Source of the DNA: Stenotrophomonas sp. SAU14A_NAIMI4_8
GTDB lineage: Bacteria; Pseudomonadota; Gammaproteobacteria; Xanthomonadales; Xanthomonadaceae
Reading direction: 5' to 3'
DNA: 64,000 nucleotides
Assembly (NCBI RefSeq): GCF_003086695.1
Contig: NZ_CP025999.1
Span: forward strand, 1,166,820-1,230,819
In this document: positions 56,813-64,000 of the stretch, piece after piece
Position numbering within the stretch: position 1 is the stretch's first letter
Layout of the letters: each line of letters begins with the position of its first letter
The notes under the pieces: generated by a model
What the model was told of the DNA's origin: nothing
What the model saw: the letters and a program-made list of their open reading frames with translations, nothing else
Databases searched by the model: none
Position numbers and translations under genes: made by a program

Positions 56813-57811
56813 TCAATGCGAGCGCTGCACCGCGTAGCGGGCCAGGCCGCGCAGGGCGGCCAAGGCATCGTTGTCGCCCAGGCCGTCAAGCGCGCGCTCG
56901 GCGGCTTCGGCGTACTCCTCGGCGCGGCGGCGGCTGTAGTCCAGGCCACCGGTGGCGCGGATCGCGGCCAGCACTTCCGGCATGGCCGAGGCGTCGCCGT
57001 CCTGCACGATGCTGCGCAGGCGCTCGCGGGTAGCCAGGTCGGAGTGGGCCATGGCGTGGATCAGCGGCAGGGTTGCCTTGCCTTCGGCCAGGTCGTCGCC
57101 CAGGTTCTTGCCCAGTTCCTCGGCATTGGCCGAGTAATCGAGCACGTCATCGGCAATCTGGAAGGCGTAGCCCAGGTGCATGCCGTAGTCGTACAGGGCC
57201 TGCTGGGTGGCTTCGTCCTGGCCGCTGGCCAGCGCGCCCAGGCGGGTGCCGGCGGCGAACAGCACCGCGGTCTTGCGCTCGATCACGCGCAGGTAGGCCG
57301 CTTCGTCGGTGTCCGGGTTGTGTACGTGCAGCAGCTGCAGCACTTCGCCTTCGGCGATGCGGTTGGTGGTGTCGGCCAGGATCTGCATGACCGGCATGCG
57401 GTCCAGTTCCACCATCAGCTGGAAGCTGCGCGAGTACAGGAAATCGCCCACCAGCACGCTGGGCGCATTGCCCCACAGGGCGTTGGCGGTGCTGCGGCCA
57501 CGGCGCAGGCTGGATTCGTCCACCACATCGTCGTGCAGCAGGGTGGAGGTGTGGATGAACTCGATGATGGCCGCCAGCTGGTGGTGCTCCGGCCCGGCCT
57601 GACCGACCGCGTGGCCGGCCAGCATGACCAGCATCGGGCGCAGGCGCTTGCCGCCGGCGGAAATGATGTGGTCGGCGATCTGGTTGATCAGCACCACGTC
57701 CGAGGACAGCCGGCGCCGGATCAGGGCATCGACGGCGGCCATGTCGGCCGCAGCAAGCGACTGGATCTGGGGCAGGCCCAGGGCGGGACGGGTGTCTTCA
57801 GTGATGGTCAT
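56813..57811 (-). CDS. ispB: Polyprenyl (octaprenyl) diphosphate synthase
   Basis: 332-aa trans-prenyltransferase making the ubiquinone side chain. The first aspartate-rich motif is DDVVD (94-98, after LLH) and the second is in FQIADDVLDYS. The N-terminal GGKRLRPMLVML matches the isopentenyl-PP site. Chain length cannot be fixed from sequence by eye; octaprenyl is expected for this family. Confidence 0.93.
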   Translation of the reverse strand: MTITEDTRPALGLPQIQSLAAADMAAVDALIRRRLSSDVVLINQIADHIISAGGKRLRPMLVMLAGHAVGQAGPEHHQLAAIIEFIHTSTLLHDDVVDESSLRRGRSTANALWGNAPSVLVGDFLYSRSFQLMVELDRMPVMQILADTTNRIAEGEVLQLLHVHNPDTDEAAYLRVIERKTAVLFAAGTRLGALASGQDEATQQALYDYGMHLGYAFQIADDVLDYSANAEELGKNLGDDLAEGKATLPLIHAMAHSDLATRERLRSIVQDGDASAMPEVLAAIRATGGLDYSRRRAEEYAEAAERALDGLGDNDALAALRGLARYAVQRSH

Positions 57812-57916
57812 GCGATCAGGCTTTCAGGCTCCCCCCGATTATAGGCGCTGGCCGTGAATTCGGGCGGAAACCCGACCGACCGGTCTTTTCGCGGGCCGCT
57901 GGCCGGCCCCGCGGCG

Positions 57917-57931
57917 TGAATACGTATGCAG
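57917..57931. promoter_or_regulatory. Candidate operator of the alpha-glucoside locus, copy 1
   Basis: TGAATACGTATGCAG, with a perfect ATACGTAT core, lies 95 bp before the alpha-glucosidase start. Its exact reverse complement occurs upstream of the TonB-dependent receptor at 62936. The CG-centred palindrome is typical of LacI-family operators. Confidence 0.65.
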
Positions 57932-58025
57932 CCAGCGCCATCGCCGGGAGGCCGCCGCTAAGCTTGCCGGAGTTGCTTTTCGGCCCGCTTCCGGCGGGTC
58001 CCGCATGCCCGGAGGGGGGCTGTCG

Positions 58026-59639
58026 ATGTCGCACAATCCATGGTGGCGCGGAGCCGTCATCTACCAGATCTACCCGCGCAGTTTCCTCGACGCCAACGGC
58101 GACGGGGTAGGCGACCTGCCGGGCATCATCGAGCGTCTGGACTACATTGCCGCGCTGGGCGCGGATGCGATCTGGATCTCGCCGTTCTTCAGATCGCCCA
58201 TGGCCGATTTCGGCTATGACATCGCCGATTACCGCGATGTGGACCCGCTGTTCGGCAACCTGGACGACTTCGACCGCCTGCTGGCCAAGGCGCACGGCCT
58301 GGGCCTGAAGGTGATGATCGACCAGGTGCTGAGCCATACGTCGATCGAGCACGCCTGGTTCCGTGAAAGCCGCCAGGACCGCAGCAACCCGAAGGCGGAC
58401 TGGTATGTCTGGGCCGACCCGCGCGAAGACGGCACCCCGCCCAACAACTGGCTGTCGCTGTTCGGCGGCGGCGCCTGGCAGTGGGAACCGCGCCGCGAGC
58501 AGTACTACCTGCACAACTTCCTGGTCGACCAGCCGGACCTGAACTTCCACAACCCGGCAGTGCAGCAGGCCACGCTGGACAACGTGCGCTTCTGGCTGGA
58601 CCGCGGCGTGGATGGGTTCCGCCTGGATGCCATCAACTTCTGCTTCCACGACGCGCAGCTGCGTGACAACCCGCCCAAGCCGGCGGACAAGCGGGTGGGG
58701 CGCGGCTTCAGCCCGGACAACCCGTACGCCTACCAGTACCACTACTACAACAATACCCAGCCGGAAAACCTGCCGTTCCTCGAACAGCTGCGCGCGCTGC
58801 TGGACCAGTACCCGGGCGCGGTGAGTCTGGGCGAGATCTCGTCGGAAGATTCGCTGGCCACCACCGCCGAGTACACGCAGGACGGCCGCCTGCACATGGG
58901 CTACAGCTTCGAGCTGCTGGTGGACGACTACAGCGTGGCCTATATCCGCGATACGGTCTCGCGCCTGGAAGCGGTGATGACCGAAGGCTGGCCGTGCTGG
59001 GCGGTGTCCAACCACGATGTGGAGCGGGCGGTCAGCCGCTGGGGCGGCCACCCGGCCGACCCGCGCCTGGCCCGCATGCTGGTGGCCATGCTGTGTTCGC
59101 TGCGCGGCTCGGTCTGCCTGTACCAGGGCGAGGAACTGGGCCTGGCCGAGGCCGAGGTGCCGTTCGAGGACCTGCAGGACCCGTATGGCATCACCTTCTG
59201 GCCCAACTTCAAGGGCCGTGACGGCTGCCGCACGCCGCTGCCGTGGACCGATGCCCCGCTGGCCGGCTTCACCACCGGCAAGCCGTGGCTGCCGATTCCG
59301 GCCGAGCACCGTGCCGCCGCGGTGGCGGTGCAGCAGGCCGACCCGCACTCGGTGCTGAGCGCCTTCGGCGATTTCCTGGCCTGGCGGCGCACCCAGCCGG
59401 CCCTGCTGCACGGCGACATCCAATTCCTGGACAGCGCCGAGCCGGTGCTGCTTTTCCAGCGTATGCTTGCAGATGAAACTCTCCTGCTGGCCTTCAACCT
59501 GTCGGCAGCGCCGGTCAGCCATCCGCTGCCGGCCGGCCGCTGGGAACAGGTGGCGGTGCCGGGCCCGGATGCGGGCACGGTGGAAGGCAACGAACTGCGG
59601 CTGCCGCCGCGCGCGGTGTATTGCGCCCGACGCAGCTGA
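58026..59639 (+). CDS. GH13 alpha-glucosidase / alpha-glucosyl transfer enzyme, XgtA-like
   Basis: 537-aa cytoplasmic-looking GH13 enzyme (no signal peptide). Catalytic residues are Asp201 (DGFRLDA), Glu270 (SLGEIS) and Asp331 (SNHDVER). Length and sequence closely follow the Xanthomonas alpha-glucosidase XgtA, which hydrolyses maltose and glucosylates acceptors. The start ATG 58026 follows GGAGGGGGG; the in-frame ATG at 58005 has no site. Convergent with the receptor and GH97 genes, with which it shares a promoter motif. Confidence 0.93.
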   Translation: MSHNPWWRGAVIYQIYPRSFLDANGDGVGDLPGIIERLDYIAALGADAIWISPFFRSPMADFGYDIADYRDVDPLFGNLDDFDRLLAKAHGLGLKVMIDQVLSHTSIEHAWFRESRQDRSNPKADWYVWADPREDGTPPNNWLSLFGGGAWQWEPRREQYYLHNFLVDQPDLNFHNPAVQQATLDNVRFWLDRGVDGFRLDAINFCFHDAQLRDNPPKPADKRVGRGFSPDNPYAYQYHYYNNTQPENLPFLEQLRALLDQYPGAVSLGEISSEDSLATTAEYTQDGRLHMGYSFELLVDDYSVAYIRDTVSRLEAVMTEGWPCWAVSNHDVERAVSRWGGHPADPRLARMLVAMLCSLRGSVCLYQGEELGLAEAEVPFEDLQDPYGITFWPNFKGRDGCRTPLPWTDAPLAGFTTGKPWLPIPAEHRAAAVAVQQADPHSVLSAFGDFLAWRRTQPALLHGDIQFLDSAEPVLLFQRMLADETLLLAFNLSAAPVSHPLPAGRWEQVAVPGPDAGTVEGNELRLPPRAVYCARRS

Positions 59640-59666
59640 CCGATTTCTCCGGTGGCGGTACTTGCG

Positions 59667-59698
59667 GGGACGGGGCCGAAGCGCCCCGTCCCTTTTTT
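59667..59698 (+). terminator. Rho-independent terminator of the alpha-glucosidase gene
   Basis: GGGACGGGGC / GCCCCGTCCC stem, 6-base loop, then TTTTTT. Confidence 0.93.
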
Positions 59699-59720
59699 GT
59701 GCTTGGTTGCATGGGGTGGC

Positions 59721-59977
59721 GTATCCACGCATGGCGTGGATCTACCGGGGCGTGGTTGCCGGGGTTGGCGTATCCACGCATGGCGTGGATCTACCGGGCG
59801 GCGTGGTTGCCTGGGGTGGCGTATCCACGCGTGGCGTGGATCTACCGGGGGGCGTGGTTGCCTGGGGTGGCGTATCCACGCATGGCGTGGATCTACCGGG
59901 GGGCGTGGTGGCCGGGGTTGGCGTATCCACGCCATGCGTGGATGGGCATTTCAGTAGATCCACGCCACGCGTGGATG
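59721..59977. repeat. SMAG tandem array, 49-51 bp period
   Basis: Five units begin GTATCCACGC (59721, 59770, 59821, 59872, 59923), each containing a palindrome on ATCCACGCATGGCGTGGATCTAC, followed by CGGGGGGCGTGGTTGCCTGGGGTGGC. A sixth palindrome in the opposite orientation starts GTAG at 59954. The long plus-strand reading frames through the array are artefacts. Confidence 0.93.
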
Positions 59978-60013
59978 GGCACGACCGACCCTCTACCAAC
60001 GCCGGTGCAAAAG

Positions 60014-60041
60014 AAAACCCGCTGCCTGCGCAGCGGGTTTT
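60014..60041 (-). terminator. Terminator of the receptor gene (bidirectional)
   Basis: AAAACCCGCTG / CAGCGGGTTTT with a 6-base loop and A/T runs on both sides; it lies 20 bp after the receptor stop. Confidence 0.9.
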
Positions 60042-60061
60042 CGGTGGTTTCCCGGCGTGGG

Positions 60062-62812
60062 TCAGAACTTGTAGTTCACGCCCAGCACGTAGGTGCGGCC
60101 CCACTCGATGTATTCCAGCGGGCGATCCTTGGTGCCGGCGTAGGTGCGGTACGGTTCGTTGGTCAGGTTGCTTCCCTGCAGCAGCAGGGTCAGGCCACGC
60201 AGGGCGCTGCTGTCGCTGAAGGTGTAGCTGACCTGGGCATCGGTTACGTTCTCGCCCACCACGTAACGCAGCGTGCGGTTGCCGTTGAAGTTGCCGATTT
60301 CACCGATGAAATCCGAACGGCGGCGCTGACTCACGCGTGCTTCGAAACCATTGCGCTCGAAGTAGGCGGTGAAGTTGTACACGCGGTCGGACAGGCCCGG
60401 CAGGCTGATCGGATCGGTACCCACGCTGGAGGCGCTTTCCGGGTCCAGGATCTCGATGTCGCTCTTGTTGAAGGTGGCGCTGGCCTGCACGCCGAAGCCG
60501 CGCAGGCTGTCGGTCAGCATGTCCAGCGGGAACGATGCGGTCAGTTCCAGGCCCTTCAGGGTGCCGCCCTTGCCGTTCTGCGGCGAGGAGAACGTACCGG
60601 TGGTCAGCACCGGCACGGTCATGCCCGGCGGCGGCACGTAGCTGCCCAGCAGGTCGGTGAAGTCGTAGTTGTCCACCGACTGGGTGTACACGTAGCTCTT
60701 CAGGTCCTTGTAGAAGACGGCGGCGGCCACGTAGGCCTTTTCACCGAAGTACTTTTCGTAGGACAGATCGATGGCGGTGGCGCGCCACGGGTCCAGCAGC
60801 GGGTTGCCGCCGCTGCCGCCGGGCTTGCCGGTGGCCGTATCCACGCCGAATTCCAGGCCGGCGCGCATCTGGTCCACGCGCGGGCGGGCGACCTGCTTGG
60901 CCACGGCGAAGCGCAGCGTCTGCTCATGCGGGAACATGAAGGCCAGGTTCAAGCTGGGCAGCCAGTCGTTGTAGGTCTTGCCGTTGGAATACGGCTGGAT
61001 GTTGCTGCCGGCCGGCTGCGAGCTGTCCCAGTAGCGCGAATCCGAACTCTGGTCGGTGTGCTGCATCTGCACGCCGATGTTGCCGCGCACGCCCACCACG
61101 CCGATGTCGGTGTTGATGTTCAGGCGCGCCCACGCGGTGGTGATCTTCTCTTCCACCACCCACGACTTGGGAATCAGGTAATCCAGGTTGTCGACCGGAT
61201 CGAAGGTCATGTAGCGGGCCACGGCGGCTGGCACGTTCCAGGCCGGAATGTTGCCGATGCCGGCAAAGCCCAGGTTCACCGGCGAATACTGCAGGTCCGA
61301 GGCGATGTTGGCATCGCCCTGGGCGCCCAGCAGGATGTTGCCTTCGGACTGGGTCTTGGTCTTGCGGCGGTCGGCGTAGTTCACGCCGATATCCAGGTCC
61401 GGTGCCCACGACGCCATCGCTTCGGGCAGGCTGATGGTGGCCGCCAGCTTGCCGCCCTTCAGGCGGTCTTCCACCTGCGGCACCTTGCCGTAGCCGGAAC
61501 CGTAGATGGTGTTGGTCAGGAACAGCGCATCGGGGTTGGAATAATCCAGGCCCGGCGAGATCTGCGAGAAGCCGTTCGGGTTCACCACCAGACCGATGGT
61601 GTCCAGCTGCGGCATCGGGGTCAGCTGCAGGTTGTTTTCCAGGTTCAGTTCGTCACGGGTGGCCTTGGAGTAGTTCAGGTCGGCCACCAGCTTCACGCTG
61701 CCGAAGGTGAACTCGTTGTTCCAGCCAAACGCATCGATCTTGTCCTTGCGCTTGTTGTACATGCCGCGCACCAGCGGGTACACGCCGCTGGCGGTGCCCC
61801 CGGTGAAGGTGCCATCGGCATTGACCTGCGGGTTGCTGATCAGCAGGCCCGGGGTGTAACCGCCGTTGTAGTTGCTGAGGTTGACCTCGAACTGGTTGGC
61901 GGTGTCGATCTGTTCGGCTTCGGTGTGGAACGCGTCGAAGGTGCTGGTCCAGGCGTTGTTCGGCCGGAACTGGATGGTGGCCATCACGCCGTCGCGCTTG
62001 TTGTTGCCGGTACGGCGCAGGGCCTTGATGCCATCGGAGAAGTAGGTGCCTGCGGCCAGGCCCGGGCGGTTGCCGTTGGTGGTCTGCTCGGTGGTCCACG
62101 GTTCGTACAGACCCACCTGGTTTTCCTGGATCGGGTTGTCGCTGTGCGCGTAACCGATCGAGATGCCCAGGGTCTTGTCGAAGAACTGGTCGATGTAGCT
62201 GGCGCTGAAGCGGTTGCCGAATTCATCGACGTTGGCCGCTTCACCCAGCGAGCTCTTCTGCAGGCGGCCGCTGACGGCGATCACGCGCTCGGGGAAGCTG
62301 AGCGGGCGCACGGTCTGCATGTCGATGGTGCCGGACAGGCCCTGGCCGACCAGGGCCGCGTCCGGGGTCTTGTACACGGTCACGCCGTTCACCAGTTCCG
62401 ACGGGTACTGGTCGAATTCAACGCTGCGGTTGTCGCCGGTGCTGACCACTTCACGGCCGTTGAGCAGGGTGGTGGCGAAGTCGGGCGACAAGCCGCGCAC
62501 GCTGATGACCTGGGCACGGCCGGCCACGCGCTGGGCGGCCAGGCCGGGCAGGCGGCCCAGCGATTCGGCGATGCTGACATCGGGCAGCTTGCCGATGTCT
62601 TCGGCGGAAATCGCTTCGACCACCGAAGTGGCGCTCTGCTTCACCGCAATGGCGTTTTCGATGCCGCGGCGGATGCCGGTTACCTGCACGGTGTCCAGGT
62701 TGGTGGCGGACGGATCGGTGGCGGTGGCTTCGGTGGACTGCGCCGATGCCAGCGACGGCACCAGTACGACGGCCAGCGCCAGACTCAGCGCGCTGCGCTT
62801 GTGGTTCAACAT
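60062..62812 (-). CDS. TonB-dependent receptor of the alpha-glucoside locus
   Basis: 916-aa outer-membrane transporter. The signal peptide ends SLASA (residue about 24). The plug carries LDTVQVTGIRRGIENAIAVKQ, IGKLPDVSIAESLGRLPGLAAQRV and TLLNGREVVSTGDNRSV, the layout of the large carbohydrate-type receptors of Xanthomonadaceae, and the protein ends YVLGVNYKF. Located between GH13 and GH97 glucosidases, it probably imports maltodextrins or related alpha-glucosides. The ATG at 62812 has GGGAGG upstream; the extension to 62941 is rejected. Confidence 0.92.
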   Translation of the reverse strand: MLNHKRSALSLALAVVLVPSLASAQSTEATATDPSATNLDTVQVTGIRRGIENAIAVKQSATSVVEAISAEDIGKLPDVSIAESLGRLPGLAAQRVAGRAQVISVRGLSPDFATTLLNGREVVSTGDNRSVEFDQYPSELVNGVTVYKTPDAALVGQGLSGTIDMQTVRPLSFPERVIAVSGRLQKSSLGEAANVDEFGNRFSASYIDQFFDKTLGISIGYAHSDNPIQENQVGLYEPWTTEQTTNGNRPGLAAGTYFSDGIKALRRTGNNKRDGVMATIQFRPNNAWTSTFDAFHTEAEQIDTANQFEVNLSNYNGGYTPGLLISNPQVNADGTFTGGTASGVYPLVRGMYNKRKDKIDAFGWNNEFTFGSVKLVADLNYSKATRDELNLENNLQLTPMPQLDTIGLVVNPNGFSQISPGLDYSNPDALFLTNTIYGSGYGKVPQVEDRLKGGKLAATISLPEAMASWAPDLDIGVNYADRRKTKTQSEGNILLGAQGDANIASDLQYSPVNLGFAGIGNIPAWNVPAAVARYMTFDPVDNLDYLIPKSWVVEEKITTAWARLNINTDIGVVGVRGNIGVQMQHTDQSSDSRYWDSSQPAGSNIQPYSNGKTYNDWLPSLNLAFMFPHEQTLRFAVAKQVARPRVDQMRAGLEFGVDTATGKPGGSGGNPLLDPWRATAIDLSYEKYFGEKAYVAAAVFYKDLKSYVYTQSVDNYDFTDLLGSYVPPPGMTVPVLTTGTFSSPQNGKGGTLKGLELTASFPLDMLTDSLRGFGVQASATFNKSDIEILDPESASSVGTDPISLPGLSDRVYNFTAYFERNGFEARVSQRRRSDFIGEIGNFNGNRTLRYVVGENVTDAQVSYTFSDSSALRGLTLLLQGSNLTNEPYRTYAGTKDRPLEYIEWGRTYVLGVNYKF

Positions 62813-62935
62813 TTTCCCCTCCCAGGCAATGTTGTAGAGCATTTTGTGGTCGTCCCGGCGGGGCCGGAAACGTGCGACGCGGTGGCCGCTGTCGTCGCCG
62901 CTATGGTAGGCAGCGCGTTGTTCGGCGGAATCACC

Positions 62936-62950
62936 CTGCATACGTATTCA
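62936..62950. promoter_or_regulatory. Candidate operator of the alpha-glucoside locus, copy 2
   Basis: CTGCATACGTATTCA, the exact reverse complement of the site at 57917. It is 124 bp upstream of the receptor start, within the 222-bp gap after the GH97 gene. Confidence 0.65.
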
Positions 62951-62993
62951 ATGGCGTTTGCAGCGTTGTAAACGATTCCAGTCTCCGCTCCCG

Positions 62994-63016
62994 GTAGCGC
63001 CGGGCCATGCCCGGCG
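62994..63016. repeat. SMAG palindrome between the GH97 and receptor genes
   Basis: GTAGCGCCGGGCCATGCCCGGCG, 18 bp after the GH97 stop codon. Confidence 0.88.
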
Positions 63017-63034
63017 ATGCAGAAGTGCGGGTGT

Positions 63035-64000
63035 TCAGTGCACCGGCGTGAAGCGGATCGCCTGGCCACCGCCCGGTGCCAGCACCAGGGTCAGGGCATC
63101 GGCGCTGGTGACTTCACGCGTCTCGCGCTTGAACGCGAACGGGTTGCTGCGGAAGTCCGCACCGTCGCCGTCGCGGTAGATCTCGGCGCGGTAGCGCACG
63201 CCCGGTTCCAGGAAGCCCAGCGACACCGGCAGCACGCGGCCGTGTTCGTCGGTGATGCTGCCCAGGAACCAGTCGCGGCTGTTGCGGTCGCGGCGCACCA
63301 GGGTCACGTAGTCGCCCACCTCGCCATCCAGCACGCGGCTCTGTTCCCAGTCCACCGCCACGTCTTCGATGAAGCGGAACGCCTCGCGGTGCTGCAGGTA
63401 ATGCTCGGGCAGGTCGGCGGCCATCTGGATCGGGCTGTACAGCACCACGTACAGCGCCAGCTGGCGGGCCAGGGTGCTGGGAATGGCCTGGCCGTGGCGG
63501 CCCTTCAGGCTGAGGATGCCGGGGGTGTAATCCATCGGCCCGGACAGCATGCGGGTGAACACCAGGTTGACCTCATGTTCGGGCGGGTTCGGCGGCTGGC
63601 CCCAGGCGTTGTATTCCATGCCGCGCGCGCCTTCGCGCGAGATCCAGTTGGGGTAGGTGCGGCGCAGTCCGGTGTCCTTGATCGGCTCGTGCGGGTTCAC
63701 CGACAGGTGCCGCTGTGCGGCCTCCTGCACCACCTTCAGGTGGTGGCGGGCCATGAACTGGCCGTCATGCCACTCGCGCCACAGCGGGCCGCCGGCCGGG
63801 TTGCGGCGGTCCACCTGGCCGTCATCGCAGACGTAGCCGGTCTTGAACTGATCCACGCCCAGGCGCGCATACAGGTCCAGCGCGGCGTCCAGCTGGTCTT
63901 CGTAGTGTTCGATGGCGCAGCCGGTTTCGTGGTGGCCGATCAGGTGCACGCCCTTCTTCAGACCGTAGGCCGACAGCGCTTCGATATCGAAATCGGCGGT
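63035..64000 (-). CDS. GH97 family glycoside hydrolase, C-terminal part
   Basis: The last 321 residues of a gene that continues past base 64000. Motifs GHHETGCAIEHYEDQ and GVDQFKTGYV, with the catalytic-barrel segment MEYNAWGQPPNPPEHEVNLVFTRMLSGPMDYTPG, match GH97 (SusB-like alpha-glucosidases/galactosidases). The C-terminal beta-domain ends LVLAPGGGQAIRFTPVH. With the neighbouring receptor and GH13 enzyme an alpha-glucosidase is most likely. It is on the same strand as the receptor, upstream in a reading sense of none of it: the receptor follows 222 bp away in the opposite 5' direction, so the GH97 gene is downstream of the receptor. Confidence 0.88.
   Translation of the reverse strand, partial: TADFDIEALSAYGLKKGVHLIGHHETGCAIEHYEDQLDAALDLYARLGVDQFKTGYVCDDGQVDRRNPAGGPLWREWHDGQFMARHHLKVVQEAAQRHLSVNPHEPIKDTGLRRTYPNWISREGARGMEYNAWGQPPNPPEHEVNLVFTRMLSGPMDYTPGILSLKGRHGQAIPSTLARQLALYVVLYSPIQMAADLPEHYLQHREAFRFIEDVAVDWEQSRVLDGEVGDYVTLVRRDRNSRDWFLGSITDEHGRVLPVSLGFLEPGVRYRAEIYRDGDGADFRSNPFAFKRETREVTSADALTLVLAPGGGQAIRFTPVH

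Noticed and set aside
59621..62971. Open frame of 1116 codons on the plus strand opposite the TonB-dependent receptor
   Set aside because: Antisense to a clear receptor gene and begins in the SMAG array; low-complexity His/Gly/Val composition.

Overview
The window is a high-GC chromosomal segment from a Xanthomonadaceae bacterium, almost certainly Stenotrophomonas. Three things point there. It has family-typical gene orders (rapZ-hprK-ptsN-hpf-rpoN-lptB-lptA-lptC-kdsC-kdsD). It has lineage-restricted enzymes: the LysAC fusion, the MurL/MurD2 route to D-Glu in peptidoglycan, and an XgtA-type alpha-glucosidase. Its gaps are filled with GTAG-headed palindromes (SMAG-type REPs) such as GTAGATCCACGCCATGCGTGGAT. 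Coding density is high, many genes overlap by 4 bp, and I saw no rRNA, tRNA, CRISPR array or prophage.

Layout. 1-6.9 kb: PTS-Ntr/sigma-54 and LPS-export/Kdo genes on the minus strand, facing the BolA-like gene, murA and an EF-hand protein (6.9-8.7 kb). 8.8-13.1 kb: two DUF3108 proteins and a purM-purN operon that carries two paralogous membrane proteins between purM and purN. 13.2-16.2 kb: DUF2066 protein, AI-2E-type permease and hda. 16.2-16.7 kb: a 490-bp gene-free block of nested inverted repeats. 16.7-23.6 kb: murU-amgK (MurNAc recycling), a YeaQ-type protein, an M20 peptidase, a ComEA-like protein, two L,D-transpeptidases and HutD.

23.6-35.8 kb is an iron island. It holds a five-gene minus-strand operon (PepSY protein, DUF2271, DUF4198, ApbE, membrane-anchored flavodoxin/FNR reductase), two TonB-dependent siderophore receptors (CirA/FepA-like and Fiu-like) and PiuC. 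Each transcription unit starts behind a Fur-box-like site. I read the five-gene operon as an inner-membrane/periplasm electron-transfer chain that may reduce imported ferric chelates; that function is inference.

35.9-43.1 kb is the SUF Fe-S operon (regulator-sufBCDS), with a GNAT acetyltransferase and a Rieske ferredoxin downstream. A REP-associated tyrosine transposase (RAYT), with five hairpins of its own REP family around it, lies between sufS and the GNAT gene. 43.3-49.1 kb: SET-domain methyltransferase, small envelope proteins, an HU protein with a histone-H1-like tail, OsmC and two PhzF paralogues. 49.1-54.6 kb: lysAC, murL and murD2, supplying lysine/DAP and the D-Glu residue of the peptidoglycan stem. 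54.7-57.8 kb: a Cys-motif orphan, an SMI1/KNR4 protein, a dienelactone hydrolase and ispB. 57.9-64 kb is an alpha-glucoside utilisation locus (XgtA-like GH13, TonB-dependent receptor, GH97 running off the window). A 15-bp motif is shared by both of its promoter regions.

Three palindrome families recur: SMAG (GTAG...), the GGGGTCAGA...TCTGACCCC family that surrounds the RAYT, and GTGCCGACCAAGGTCGGCAC. They are fused into tandem arrays, lie inside operons, and in several places supply the stop codon of the neighbouring gene.
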